37,007 nucleotides of DNA from Actinomycetes bacterium. GTDB lineage: Bacteria; Actinomycetota; Actinomycetes; Actinomycetales; Microbacteriaceae. The stretch spans positions 1-37,007 of the forward strand of contig JAJYBG010000006.1 in NCBI GenBank assembly GCA_021779075.1, given 5' to 3'. The translations under genes and the position numbers were made by a program. The notes below the pieces were generated by a model, which was not told where the DNA came from, searched no databases, and worked only from the letters and a program-made list of their open reading frames with translations. Shown in pieces: positions 15,570-24,077 of this stretch. Position 1 is the first letter of the stretch; every line of letters starts with the position of its first letter.

Positions 15570-16777
15570 CCGGCATCCGCTACCGGGACCACGGTGAGCC
15601 CTGTCGGCCATTGGGGGGAGCGGATCAGTGGCGGGAAACCGCCAGTCGGTGCAGGCGTGAGACGGCCGAGCACGCGGGGGGCGGTGGCACCGGTGCAGCT
15701 CGGGACGTTGCCGGGCAGTCCGTGGAGCGTCGCCCAGCCGATGAGCGCGAAGGCGATCGCCTCTTTGTCGTCGGCGGGCACGCCGAGAACATCGCTGGCG
15801 ATCACCTGCACCTCGGGCAGGAGTGCGTTGATGCGCTCCATGAGCACCGGGTTGTGAAGTCCGCCCCCCGAGACGACCAGGAGATCGAGACGGGCGGCGC
15901 GGATCGCGTCCGCGACCGTGACCGCGGTCAGCTCGGTCAGTGTCGCGACGATGTCGGGAAGCCGTGGATCGACGCCGGCCCGTGCGATCGCGGCGGTCAC
16001 ATGATCGTGATGGAAGAGCTCCTTCCCGGAGCTCTTGGGGGCGGGGAGCGCGTAGTACGGCTCCTCCAGCAGCGTCTGCAGTAGTCGTTGGTCGACGACA
16101 CCGGCTCCCGCGAGGGCGCCGTCCCGGTCAAAGGTGTCGTCCGTCACGGGGGAGGCGGTCACCACGGCGTCGATGAGGGCATTGGCCGGTCCGATGTCCC
16201 AGGCCACCGGAGCGTGGCCGGGTGCGCAGACGGTCACGTTGGCGATGCCGCCGAGGTTCAAAGCTCCGGCGCGCTGTCCCGCAGCGCGGGCCGGGCTCAG
16301 GATCAACTGGTCCAGGATCGGGACCAGCGGAGCGCCCTGGCCGCCGACGGCGATATCGGCGGCGCGCACGTCCGAGATGACTGGCAAGGCCGTCATCTCG
16401 GCGATCCAAGCGGCTTGTCCGAGTTGGAGGGTGCCGAGGGCGTGTCCGTCGTCCACCCAGTGGAAGACAGTCTGTCCGTGACTGCAAATAGCGTCGACAG
16501 GACCGGACCAGGGCAGTGCGGCATGCGCCTCGAGTGCGTTATGGGCCGCGGCGGCGAATGCCTGTCCAATGCGGGTATCGAGCTCGCAGACGGTCTCGAA
16601 GCCGACGCGCGAGGGCGGTAGAGCCTGGAGCAGACTCGAGCGTAGGTCCGCGTCATAAGGAATCGAGTCGGTGTACTCGACCGAGCCGGTGAGCTTCTCG
16701 CCGTCTTCGGTGAAGTCCACGACCGCGATGTCGATGCCGTCGTGCGAAGTGCCGGAGATCATCCCGAGGATACGCAT
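15566..16777 (-). CDS. anmK: Anhydro-N-acetylmuramic acid kinase
   Basis: A 403-residue sugar kinase of the ASKHA fold that opens the 1,6-anhydro ring and phosphorylates anhMurNAc to MurNAc-6-P. Motifs include MISGTSHDGIDIAVVDF at the N-terminus (phosphate 1), ICSHGQTVFHW, VGGQGAPLVPILD, ALNLGGIANVTV, WDIGPANALIDAV and the adenosine-site VVSGGGLHNPVLM; NxxDKEAIAFALIGW appears as PADDKEAIAFALIGW. The length is slightly above the usual ~370. The ATG overlaps the murQ stop by 1 nt (TGATG) and its own stop overlaps the next start, so it is made in step with MurQ. Its product is the MurQ substrate. Confidence 0.97.
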   Translation of the reverse strand: MRILGMISGTSHDGIDIAVVDFTEDGEKLTGSVEYTDSIPYDADLRSSLLQALPPSRVGFETVCELDTRIGQAFAAAAHNALEAHAALPWSGPVDAICSHGQTVFHWVDDGHALGTLQLGQAAWIAEMTALPVISDVRAADIAVGGQGAPLVPILDQLILSPARAAGQRAGALNLGGIANVTVCAPGHAPVAWDIGPANALIDAVVTASPVTDDTFDRDGALAGAGVVDQRLLQTLLEEPYYALPAPKSSGKELFHHDHVTAAIARAGVDPRLPDIVATLTELTAVTVADAIRAARLDLLVVSGGGLHNPVLMERINALLPEVQVIASDVLGVPADDKEAIAFALIGWATLHGLPGNVPSCTGATAPRVLGRLTPAPTGGFPPLIRSPQWPTGLTVVPVADAG

Positions 16778-17691
16778 CAGCGGCCGACGATCTTTCCCAG
16801 AAATCCGCCCGCTGCCTCGAGCGCGGCGCGAACCTCTTCGGCGTCCATTCCGGTAGCGATCATCGCGATGGCCTCCTTGGCATGCCAGTCGGTACGGTCC
16901 AGTGCTTCTCTCGCAGTCTCCTCATCGGCGCCGGTGGCCATGACGACGATGCGGATGGCGCGGCGGACGAGTTTCGCGTTGGTGGCCTTGACGTCCACCA
17001 TCAGGGTGCGGTACGACTTGCCGAGCTTGATCATGCTGACGGTGGAGAACATGTTCAGGACCATCTTCGTCGCGGTCCCCGCGGCGAGCCGGGTGGATCC
17101 GGTCACGATCTCGGGGCCGACCGGAATCTCGATACCGAAGTCGGCCGCCGCCGATACCGGGGTGTTCAGGTTGCAGGACAGCCCGACGGTGAGCGCACCC
17201 AGTTCGCCGGCGCGACGCAGCGCGCCGATGACATAAGGCGTGCGGCCGCTTGAGGCGATGCCGAGCACCACGTCCAGTGGAGTCGGGTTCAGGCCGTCCA
17301 CGTCCGCGGCGCCCGCGTCGTCGCTGTCCTCCGCGGCTTCGACCGAGCTGACGAGTGCGGCAGGGCCTCCGGCGATCAGGCCGATGACGACACCGGGGTC
17401 GGCACCGAAGGTGGGCGGGATCTCGGATGCGTCGAGCACTCCGAGGCGGCCCGAGGTGCCGGCACCGGCATAGATGAGCCGACCTCCGCGCCGCATCCTG
17501 TCGATGGTCGCCTCGATCGCGGTGGCGATGACCGGCAGAGCCTCCCGAACAGCGACGGGAATCGTAGCGTCGCGATCGTTCATGAGCGTGACGAGCTCGG
17601 CGACGCCGAGCTCGTCGAGCATGAGCGAGTCGTCGGCGACGGCCTCGGTCACGAGATCGTCGAGGTCGGTGTTCGGAGGATTAGTGGTCAT
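16777..17691 (-). CDS. murQ: N-acetylmuramic acid 6-phosphate etherase
   Basis: A 304-residue SIS-domain lyase that removes the lactyl ether of MurNAc-6-P, giving GlcNAc-6-P and D-lactate. Clear motifs are YAGAGTSGRLGVLDASEIPPTFG (given in parts: GAGTSGRLG, DASEIPPTF, with the Glu of the active site), EAAEDSDDAGAAD with the second conserved Glu, GIASSGRTPYVIGAL, and the phosphate-binding EIVTGSTRLAAGTATKM. The C-terminal helical domain ends in EALEAAGG-like RAALEAAGGFLGKIV. It sits between the inner permease gene and anmK, with 1-nt overlaps on both sides. Its two products are handled by NagB (after a deacetylase not seen here) and, probably, the FAD/Fe-S dehydrogenase encoded at the operon's end. 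Confidence 0.98.
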   Translation of the reverse strand: MTTNPPNTDLDDLVTEAVADDSLMLDELGVAELVTLMNDRDATIPVAVREALPVIATAIEATIDRMRRGGRLIYAGAGTSGRLGVLDASEIPPTFGADPGVVIGLIAGGPAALVSSVEAAEDSDDAGAADVDGLNPTPLDVVLGIASSGRTPYVIGALRRAGELGALTVGLSCNLNTPVSAAADFGIEIPVGPEIVTGSTRLAAGTATKMVLNMFSTVSMIKLGKSYRTLMVDVKATNAKLVRRAIRIVVMATGADEETAREALDRTDWHAKEAIAMIATGMDAEEVRAALEAAGGFLGKIVGR

Positions 17692-18584
17692 CAGTGGCTT
17701 CCGGTCTTGGGGTCGAGTGCGGCGCGCAGGCTGTCGCCGAGGAGGTTGAGCCCGATGACCGCGATGACGATCGCGGTGCCCGGGAAGTAGAGCATCCAGG
17801 GTGCGACCGAAGTGAGCGACTGCGCGTCCTCGACCATGCCGCCGAGGGAGGCAGCTGGCGGCGGTGTGCCGAAGCCGAGGAAGCTCAGGGACGCCTCCGT
17901 GAGGATCGCCCAGGAGAGGGAGAGCGTGATCTGCACGACGAGGATGCTGCGCATGTTCGGGATGACGTGCTCGAACAGGGTGGACAGTCGGCTTCGGCCG
18001 ATGGCGGTGGACGCCATCACGTAGTCGGCGCTGCGCAGAGTCAACACCGGTCCACGGGCGACGCGGGCGAAGATCGGCAGGTAGACGATCGCGATCGACA
18101 AGGCGACCGTTTCCCAGCTGCGCTGCAGGGTGGCGGCGAGGGCGAGGGCGAGCAGAAGCGAAGGGAACGCGAAGAGGACGTTGGTGATCACGCCGACGAT
18201 CCGGTCGATGAGGCCCTGATAGTAGCCGGCGAGGACACCGAGAGTCGTTCCCGCCAGGGCTGCTGCGGCCACCGAGACGATGGCGATCCGAAGCGAGTTG
18301 GCGAGCCCCGACGCGACACGCGCGAAAACATCGCGGCCGAACTGATCGGTCCCGAACCAGTGCGTGCTGCCGGGCCCCTCCAGCGCGCTCGAGACGGTCT
18401 GTTGTGCGGGGTCATGCGGGGTGAACCCGAACAGGCCCATGATCGCCAAGATGACGATCACGGTCATGAGGACGACGGAGGCGATCCCGGAAGGGGTGCG
18501 GAAAGCGGCACGCCAGACGCTCTTCCGGCGTGCGGAGCCCATCACGATGGTCGTCATATCGATCGTTTTGGCGGTGTTGCTCAT
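17691..18584 (-). CDS. Peptide-type ABC transporter permease (DppC/OppC class)
   Basis: A 297-residue inner-membrane permease with six predicted transmembrane segments: one near 33-55, then a loop with HWFGTDQFGRDVFARV (the diagnostic DppC segment), and helices from about 95 onward. The EAA cytoplasmic loop reads YVMASTAIGRSRLSTLFEHVIPN, with FLGFGTPPPAASLGGMV before the last helices. It pairs with the DppB-class permease encoded just upstream, whose stop it overlaps by 4 nt. It precedes murQ with a 1-nt overlap. The tight coupling of transporter and murQ suggests that the cargo carries MurNAc (inference). Confidence 0.95.
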   Translation of the reverse strand: MSNTAKTIDMTTIVMGSARRKSVWRAAFRTPSGIASVVLMTVIVILAIMGLFGFTPHDPAQQTVSSALEGPGSTHWFGTDQFGRDVFARVASGLANSLRIAIVSVAAAALAGTTLGVLAGYYQGLIDRIVGVITNVLFAFPSLLLALALAATLQRSWETVALSIAIVYLPIFARVARGPVLTLRSADYVMASTAIGRSRLSTLFEHVIPNMRSILVVQITLSLSWAILTEASLSFLGFGTPPPAASLGGMVEDAQSLTSVAPWMLYFPGTAIVIAVIGLNLLGDSLRAALDPKTGSH

Positions 18585-19558
18585 CGGACGCGCACCCTCG
18601 GGTCGACCACGCGATAGACGAGGTCAGTGAGCAGGTTCACCAGGACGAACATGGTCGCGATGATGAGCACTGTGCTCTGCACGACTGCGTACTCCTTCTC
18701 GTTCAGGCCCAGCAGGACCTGTCGTCCGATGCCGGGGATGGAGAAGATCTGTTCGGCCACGAGCGCTCCGCCGAGCAGGAATCCGAACTGCAGACCGCTC
18801 ATGGTGACGACCGGGATGAGGGCGTTGCGCAGGATGTGCCTGAATTGGAGCCGACGCTCGGGGACACCCTTGGCGCGGGCGGTGCGCACGAAGTCCTCAG
18901 CGCGAATGTCGAGGATGGCGGTGCGGGCGGTCTGCATCACCGGAGGGGCGATGCTGATGCCGAGGACGAGCGCCGGCAGGATCATCTGCTCGAGGTTCAG
19001 CGCGGGGTTCTCGAGGAGGGTGTTGTAGCCGGCGCCGTTCGGATACCAGTTGAAGGTGTTCGCAAGCCAGCTCGCGACGGCTGTTGCCAGCAGGAACGAG
19101 GGGATCGACAGCGCGAGAAGGCTGCCGAACTGGGTGAGGTTGTCGCGCGTCTTCCCCGGCCGACTGGCGGCGAGTACGCCGAGTGGCACGCCGAGCAGGA
19201 GACCGACGACGATCGAGAGCACCGCGAGTTCGAGGGTGTTCGGCAGCGACTGGGCGGTCATCTGCAGAACGCTCAGATGAGACGTTGCGGATACTCCGAG
19301 ATTGCCGGTCAGGACTCCGCCGAGCCAGCTGAAGTATTGGGCGATCAGGGGCTTGTCGAGACCGTAGTAGATCTCGAGCGAATGGAGTTGCGCAGGGGTC
19401 AACTCGCCAGCCGCGGTGCCGTAGGCGGCAGTGATCTGGTTGCCCGGCACGACGCGCAGCAGGATGAACGTCAGAATCGAGATCCCGAGAAGGGTCAGGA
19501 GCGTCTCGCCGACTCGGCGGGTGACGGGGTGGCGCGCAACGGCGCGGAGCTGGTTCAT
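18581..19558 (-). CDS. Peptide-type ABC transporter permease (DppB/OppB class)
   Basis: A 325-residue permease. It begins with the canonical first helix LLTLLGISILTFILLRVVPGN, split here as LLGISILTF and LRVVPGN, followed by LDKPLIAQYFSWLGGVLTGNLG, typical of DppB. Helices follow from about 95, and the EAA loop is FVRTARAKGVPERRLQFRHILRN. The end reads VNLLTDLVYRVVDPRVRVR, the conserved C-terminus. ATG 19558 is chosen because MNQLRAVARHPVTRRV is a normal short N-terminus; the earlier in-frame ATG lies inside the strong hairpin upstream. The Shine-Dalgarno is weak. It is separated from the binding-protein gene by that hairpin. Confidence 0.95.
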   Translation of the reverse strand: MNQLRAVARHPVTRRVGETLLTLLGISILTFILLRVVPGNQITAAYGTAAGELTPAQLHSLEIYYGLDKPLIAQYFSWLGGVLTGNLGVSATSHLSVLQMTAQSLPNTLELAVLSIVVGLLLGVPLGVLAASRPGKTRDNLTQFGSLLALSIPSFLLATAVASWLANTFNWYPNGAGYNTLLENPALNLEQMILPALVLGISIAPPVMQTARTAILDIRAEDFVRTARAKGVPERRLQFRHILRNALIPVVTMSGLQFGFLLGGALVAEQIFSIPGIGRQVLLGLNEKEYAVVQSTVLIIATMFVLVNLLTDLVYRVVDPRVRVR

Positions 19559-19578
19559 GGGATACGTCTTAAGCGGAG

Positions 19579-19613
19579 AGTGTGGGGCGGGCGCGTGGCG
19601 CCCGCCCCACACT
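19579..19613 (-). terminator. Perfect 16-bp stem-loop between binding-protein and permease genes
   Basis: AGTGTGGGGCGGGCGC (19579-19594) pairs perfectly with GCGCCCGCCCCACACT (19598-19613) around a 3-nt loop. No T-run follows. In ABC operons such hairpins after the binding-protein gene act as partial terminators or 3'-end stabilisers, so that far more binding protein than permease is made. Confidence 0.75.
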
Positions 19614-19619
19614 GGATGG

Positions 19620-21170
19620 TCAGGAGATCGATGCCTTCCACAACGTCATCAGGTCGGCGTCGACCCGTGGCTCGAACCCGTGAACCGAGGTGTTGAGGAC
19701 GATGTACTCCTTCGGGGTGAACAGCCAGATCCATGCCGCGTTGTTGACGAGCTGCTCGGAGATCTGCTTGTAGATGGCCGTGCGCTGTGCGGTGTCCGTG
19801 GTGGCGATGCCCTGGGCAAAGAGGTTGTCCAGTTCCGGTGAGCGGTAGCCGGCGACCTTGTTGTATGTGCCCGTCGATGTGAAGTATCGGGCGTACATGG
19901 TGTTCGGGTCCGGGCTGCCGCTGTTCTGCGCGATGGCGGCGTCGAAGTCACCGGCCAGCCACTTCTGCACATAGGTGTTGGAGTCCAGGGTCTGGACGTT
20001 CACCTTGATACCGACCTTGCCGAGTTGCGCCTGGATGTTCTGGGCCTCGTCGACCGCGCTCGAGTAGAGGCCCTGCGAAGTCATGAGGTTCAACGTGAAG
20101 CCGTTCGGCGTTCCGGCCTTGGCAAGGTACGACTTCGCCTTGGCGAGGTCCTGCGTCGGGCAGGGCTGATCATTGGTGTCGGATTTGAACTGTGGCGACG
20201 TGATGGGGCCGGTGATGTCACCGGCGCCGAGAGCTGCCGAGTCGACGACGTCCTGGCGGGAGATCGCGCACTGGATCGCGAGGCGGGTGTTTACATTGGA
20301 GAGCACCGGGGACGCTGCGCGCAGCTGAAGGGCGTGGTACTGAAGCGAGCCGACCGAATCGGTCGTCACCGTCGGTGATGTTGCCGTCTTCGCCGTGACG
20401 GGGTTGTCGAAGACCGCGATGTCCACGGCGCCGGTCTTCAGCGCCAGGACCATCGACTGATCGTCGGGGATGATGCGGAACTCGAGTCCCGCTGCTCCCG
20501 GCTCGCCGCCGAAGTAGTCGGCGTTGCGCTTGAGCGTGATCGATTCGTTCGGGACGCGGCTGACGAACGTGTACGGGCCGGAGCCGTCGGGCTTCGTCTG
20601 CAGGCTGTCGACCGAGACGTCAGACGGCACGATGCCGGTGTTCGGCTGGGTCAGGCCGGCGGGGAACGAGGCGTCCGCCTTCTTCAGCTTCACGACGACC
20701 GTCTGCGGGTCCGGGGCCTCCACGCTCGCGACCGAGGCGAAGTAGGACGTCGAACTCGCCTTGGAGGCGGGATCCATGATCTTGTCGAACGTGTACTTCA
20801 CATCGGTCGAGTCCAGCGTGGATCCGTCGGCGAATTTGACGCCGCTGTGGAGGGTGAAGGTGTAGGTCAAGCCGTCGGAAGACACCTTCGGCAGGTCGGC
20901 GAGGCCGGCGATCGGCTCCTTCTGAGCATTCGAGTCCAGCAGCGGGCTGTACAGCTGCGACAGCACCTGCAGCGACTGCTCGGACGTCAGTGTCCACGGG
21001 ACCATCTGAGTGGGGTCGGCGGTGATGCCAAAGACCAGCGTTCTGCCGGAGTTCGACGAGCCGGTGCTGGAGTTGCTGGTGCCGGAACACCCTGCGAGCA
21101 GCAGAGTGGCGGCGGTAACCGCGGCGCCGGCGACGAGCGCACGGCGGGTGGAGCGGCTGACCTGATTCAC
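19620..21170 (-). CDS. Solute-binding lipoprotein, family 5 (peptide/muropeptide uptake)
   Basis: A 516-residue extracellular binding protein. The N-terminus is a lipoprotein signal: basic RSTRR, hydrophobic stretch, then lipobox LAGC with Cys at about 28, followed by a Ser/Thr/Asn linker. The mature part has SBP_bac_5 features: SEQSLQVLSQLYSPLLDSN, the YTFTLHSGVKFADGSTLDSTDVKYTFDK block (given as HSGVKFADGS and DVKYTFDK) and DIAVFDNPVTA. It captures the substrate for the two downstream permeases. The GTG start at 21170 has AAGGAGA 6 nt upstream. It is the first gene of the operon leading to murQ and anmK, and diverges from an RpiR-type regulator. Murein peptides or anhMurNAc-peptides are the likely ligands (inference). 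Confidence 0.95.
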   Translation of the reverse strand: MNQVSRSTRRALVAGAAVTAATLLLAGCSGTSNSSTGSSNSGRTLVFGITADPTQMVPWTLTSEQSLQVLSQLYSPLLDSNAQKEPIAGLADLPKVSSDGLTYTFTLHSGVKFADGSTLDSTDVKYTFDKIMDPASKASSTSYFASVASVEAPDPQTVVVKLKKADASFPAGLTQPNTGIVPSDVSVDSLQTKPDGSGPYTFVSRVPNESITLKRNADYFGGEPGAAGLEFRIIPDDQSMVLALKTGAVDIAVFDNPVTAKTATSPTVTTDSVGSLQYHALQLRAASPVLSNVNTRLAIQCAISRQDVVDSAALGAGDITGPITSPQFKSDTNDQPCPTQDLAKAKSYLAKAGTPNGFTLNLMTSQGLYSSAVDEAQNIQAQLGKVGIKVNVQTLDSNTYVQKWLAGDFDAAIAQNSGSPDPNTMYARYFTSTGTYNKVAGYRSPELDNLFAQGIATTDTAQRTAIYKQISEQLVNNAAWIWLFTPKEYIVLNTSVHGFEPRVDADLMTLWKASIS

Positions 21171-21246
21171 GGGGTCTCCTTGGTATCGGGTGATGCGCCT
21201 GCTGTGGTCGGCAACACTGGCGGCGCTGCCAGCATCGACGTTATGG

Positions 21247-21291
21247 CAAATTTGTTTCCCAAATTGTTTCTAAGCTGTAAATTTTTTTACA
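21247..21291. promoter_or_regulatory. A+T-rich operator region between transporter operon and rpiR gene
   Basis: TGTAAATTTTTTTACA (21276-21291) has 6-bp inverted arms, close in form to the TGTAATTAAATTACA site of the RpiR-family regulator HexR. Beside it lie two near-identical direct elements, CAAATTTGTTTC (21247-21258) and CAAATTGTTTC (21260-21270). This A+T-rich patch stands out in GC-rich DNA and sits 76-121 nt upstream of the binding-protein start. It is a likely binding site for the adjacent MurR-like regulator. Confidence 0.65.
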
Positions 21292-21342
21292 TGGTGTTGG
21301 GGCCAACGTCAACTTATGGACCATCCGGCTCCGGAGAGCCGA

Positions 21343-21360
21343 ACCGCGGCTTGCCGCGGT
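21343..21360. repeat. Short GC-rich palindrome upstream of rpiR-type gene
   Basis: ACCGCGGC (21343-21350) and GCCGCGGT (21353-21360) are exact inverse copies with a 2-nt centre. It precedes a possible -10 (TATACG, 21384-21389) of the regulator gene. It could be a second operator or a hairpin ending transcripts that enter from the left; nothing decides between them. Confidence 0.4.
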
Positions 21361-21424
21361 CCCCTAGCGACCGCGCGATTCGATATACGGTGATGTCCTA
21401 CACGAGCACGGATGGGGTGAGCTG

Positions 21425-22309
21425 ATGACGGAGGACGTTCTGGTGCGATTGCGCCAGCAGCTGCCGGCGTTGCGGCCCAGCGAGCAGCGAATAGCGCGAA
21501 CCGCGATCGCGGATCCCGCCGGAGTTTCCGGCCTGAACATCACTCAGCTCGCGTCGCGAAACGACACCTCGACGACCACGGTCGCACGCTTCTGCCGCAA
21601 CATCGGCTTCGACGGATACAAGAGCTTCTGCCTTGCGCTGGCGCGCGCGGCGGTCGACGAAAGCGGTCGCCGCGTCGAGTTCGGTATCTCGGAGGGTGAC
21701 ATCGACCCGACGGATACCACCGCCGAGGTCGTCCGCAAGCTCGCCTATCAGGAGGCCCGCGCTGTTGAGGAGACCGCGGCGATGCTCGACCTCGCCGAGG
21801 TCGATCGCCTCGTCGCCGCGATCAGCGGTGCCCCCGTGATCGACCTCTATGGTTCCGCCGGCTCTGGACTCGCCGCGCAGGACCTCCAGCAGAAGCTGAG
21901 ACGCATCGGCTATCAGGCCAACGCGTGGACCGATGTCCACCTTGCGCTCACGAGCGCCGCAGTACTGCCGCCCAATGCCGTTGCGATCGCCTTCTCGCAC
22001 TCGGGCGAGACGGAAGAGGCCATCTCGTCCATTGAAACTGCAGCCCGCAGCGGCGCCTTCACGGCGGCGGTCACCAATTTTCCGGACTCGCCGCTGGCGC
22101 AGATCGCCGACGCTGTCCTGACCACGGCCTCGCGCGAGACGCGCTTCCGCTATGGGGCGATGTCGAGCCGCATGGCTCAGCTGATGATCGTCGATGTGAT
22201 CTTCATGGGCGTAGCGCAGCGCAAGCCCGAGGCGATCTCCGACCTGCTGTCTCGCACGCTCGCTGCTGTCGCAGGCCGGCGTCGGCCGCGGAAGAACGAC
22301 ACGCTTTAG
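21425..22309 (+). CDS. RpiR/MurR-family transcriptional regulator
   Basis: A 294-residue regulator with an N-terminal HTH_6 domain (about 1-77; LRPSEQRIARTAI, then TSTTTVARFCRNIGFDGYKSF, the typical recognition helix) and a C-terminal SIS domain (about 125-250; IDLYGSAGSGLAAQDLQ, AIAFSHSGETEEAI). SIS domains bind phosphosugars. E. coli MurR, of the same family, represses murQ-murP and responds to MurNAc-6-P. Divergent placement from the murQ-anmK transporter operon, with an RpiR-like palindrome between, makes the same role likely. No symbol is given because the family also regulates other sugar-phosphate pathways. Confidence 0.92.
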   Translation: MTEDVLVRLRQQLPALRPSEQRIARTAIADPAGVSGLNITQLASRNDTSTTTVARFCRNIGFDGYKSFCLALARAAVDESGRRVEFGISEGDIDPTDTTAEVVRKLAYQEARAVEETAAMLDLAEVDRLVAAISGAPVIDLYGSAGSGLAAQDLQQKLRRIGYQANAWTDVHLALTSAAVLPPNAVAIAFSHSGETEEAISSIETAARSGAFTAAVTNFPDSPLAQIADAVLTTASRETRFRYGAMSSRMAQLMIVDVIFMGVAQRKPEAISDLLSRTLAAVAGRRRPRKNDTL

Positions 22310-22346
22310 CCTTGTCCAGCGGCTGCGGCGGCGGAAGCCGCCGTGC

Positions 22347-22847
22347 TCATCCGCCGAGCGTTTTGGCCATCCCCAGTTGCGGCTGGCCCCACTCGGCGAG
22401 GGTTTCCACGCGCCCGTCGGGCTCCCAGCCCTGACGGCGATAGAAGGCTATCGAAGGGGCGTTCTGCTGAAAGACCCACAGCTGCCCGGTCGCGGCGCCC
22501 ATGGCGTACAGTCTGGTCTCGGCTGCGGCGAGCAGGAGCCTTCCTGCCCCGCCGCCCTGGAGGAACGGAGAGACATACAAAGAACTCACATATCCCACGT
22601 CGTCCGGCTCGAGCCGGAAGCCGACGAAACCGCAAACCTCGTGCAGGTCGGCGTCTGAGACCGCGACGACAATGGGGGACGCGCGCCGCGTCAAGGCATC
22701 GGCCCACAGGGACCGGGCCTTCTCGGGAGTCATGGTCGCAACCAGTTCCTCCGGGAGGGCCGCGGGATAGCTGATCCGCCAGCAGTCCGTGAACACCGTG
22801 ACGATCTGCTCCAGATCGGAGCGTTCCGCATTGCGAAGGGTGACCAT
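22347..22847 (-). CDS. GNAT-family N-acetyltransferase
   Basis: A 166-residue GNAT protein. It opens with VTLRNAERSDLEQIVTVF, and the acetyl-CoA loop is VSSLYVSPFLQGGGAGRLLL, matching the Q/RxxGxG/A motif A. LWVFQQNAPSIAFYRRQGWE is motif B with the usual Asn and Tyr. The target is unknown. ATG 22847 is preceded by TACAGT ending 7 nt upstream with no Shine-Dalgarno, so it may be translated from a leaderless message; the longer open frame was rejected on those grounds. It lies downstream of ald on the same strand, 58 nt away, and may also be co-transcribed with it. Confidence 0.85.
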   Translation of the reverse strand: MVTLRNAERSDLEQIVTVFTDCWRISYPAALPEELVATMTPEKARSLWADALTRRASPIVVAVSDADLHEVCGFVGFRLEPDDVGYVSSLYVSPFLQGGGAGRLLLAAAETRLYAMGAATGQLWVFQQNAPSIAFYRRQGWEPDGRVETLAEWGQPQLGMAKTLGG

Positions 22848-22905
22848 GCACGCCACTGTAGGCGAACTGTTTTCTATCATTCGCTCTAAATGAAAATAGT
22901 TACCA

Positions 22906-24018
22906 TCAGCGTCTGCCGTCGGTGTTTCGGAGGATGGTTCTGCCGAACGCGGCCGCAACCCCGGGGTTCATTACGCGCCCGGCGTGGATGTTGAGTCCGT
23001 TGGCGAGAGCAGGGTCATTGCTGGCCGCGGCCTCCCAGCCGTGGTCTGCGATGGCACGGACGTAGGGCAGCGTCGCGTTGGTCAACGCTCGCGTCGAGGT
23101 CTCCGGTACCGCGCCGGGCATGTTCGCGACGCAGTAGTAGAGGGCGTCGTGCACGGCGAACGTGGGGTCGTCGTGGGTCGTCGGATGGGATCCCTCAAAG
23201 CATCCGCCCTGATCGATCGCGATGTCCACGAGTACCGAACCCGGTCGCATCGCGGCGACCATGTCGTCCGTGACCAGCTTGGGAGCTGCGGCCCCGGGGA
23301 CCAGCACCGAGCCGATCACGAGGTCGGCGCCAGCGAGCTGCTCGGCGATCTCGTAGCGGGTTGATGCGCGCGTTTGAAGGCCGGGGTAGCGTTTCTCAAG
23401 CCCGCGCAGGCGGGGGAGCGACACATCGAGCACGGTGACCTCGGCGCCCAACCCCAGTGCGTTGGCGGCCGCGTGTTCACCGGCGACGCCGCCACCGATG
23501 ACGACGACTTTAGCCTTGGGCGTGCCCGCCACTCCGCCGAGCAAGGTGCCCCGACCGCCAGCCGTGCGCAGCAGCGCCTGCGATCCGACGGTGATCGACA
23601 GCCGTCCGGCGACCTCGCTCATGGGTGCCAGCAGCGGAAGGCTGCCGTCGAGCAGCTGCACAGTCTCTAATGCGACTGCTGTTGTACCGGCGGCCAGCAG
23701 GGCCTCCGTCAGCGGACGGTCGGCGGCAAGGTGCAGGTAGGCGAACAGAGTCTGGCCCTCGCGCAGCCGCGGATATTCGGCCGCGATCGGCTCCTTCACC
23801 TTGACGAGCAGGTCGGACTCGACCCAGACCTCGTCGGCGGTGTCGACTATGAGCGCGCCGACCGTGCGGTAGGCGGCGTCGTCGATGCGCGAGCCGGCGC
23901 CGGCCCCGGCTTGCACGCGCACCGTATGGCCGACGGACACCAGGGCATCCACGCCGCCAGGGGTGATCGCCACGCGGTTCTCGTTGTTCTTGATCTCGAC
24001 GGGGATGCCGACGTCCAC
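22906..24018 (-). CDS. ald: Alanine dehydrogenase
   Basis: A 370-residue NAD-dependent enzyme that interconverts L-alanine with pyruvate and ammonia; the family is about 371 residues. Catalytic Lys75 (LVKVKEP) and His96 (AYLHLA) fall at the canonical numbers once the GTG at 24018 is used as start. AAGGAG lies 6 nt before that GTG, and [20 protein letters not shown] is the standard N-terminus. The Rossmann motif is [14 protein letters not shown], and [12 protein letters not shown] holds the Asp of the active site. It is divergent from an Lrp/AsnC regulator, like ald-aldR in mycobacteria. Within this block it could turn L-Ala released from murein peptides into pyruvate. Confidence 0.96.
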   Translation of the reverse strand: MDVGIPVEIKNNENRVAITPGGVDALVSVGHTVRVQAGAGAGSRIDDAAYRTVGALIVDTADEVWVESDLLVKVKEPIAAEYPRLREGQTLFAYLHLAADRPLTEALLAAGTTAVALETVQLLDGSLPLLAPMSEVAGRLSITVGSQALLRTAGGRGTLLGGVAGTPKAKVVVIGGGVAGEHAAANALGLGAEVTVLDVSLPRLRGLEKRYPGLQTRASTRYEIAEQLAGADLVIGSVLVPGAAAPKLVTDDMVAAMRPGSVLVDIAIDQGGCFEGSHPTTHDDPTFAVHDALYYCVANMPGAVPETSTRALTNATLPYVRAIADHGWEAAASNDPALANGLNIHAGRVMNPGVAAAFGRTILRNTDGRR

Positions 24019-24077
24019 GGGTGACTCCTTCACTTCCTGTTCGACGAAGATGATCGTCGTCGCTGACAAGGATCGAT

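Noticed and set aside
17694-19696. Two long plus-strand open frames opposite the permease genes
   Set aside because: Both permeases show full family signatures on the minus strand; the plus-strand products have no hydrophobic or domain pattern.
21343-21360. GC palindrome as a definite terminator for the transporter side
   Set aside because: It lies upstream of both divergent genes, so there is no transcript that it clearly ends; kept only as an unassigned repeat.
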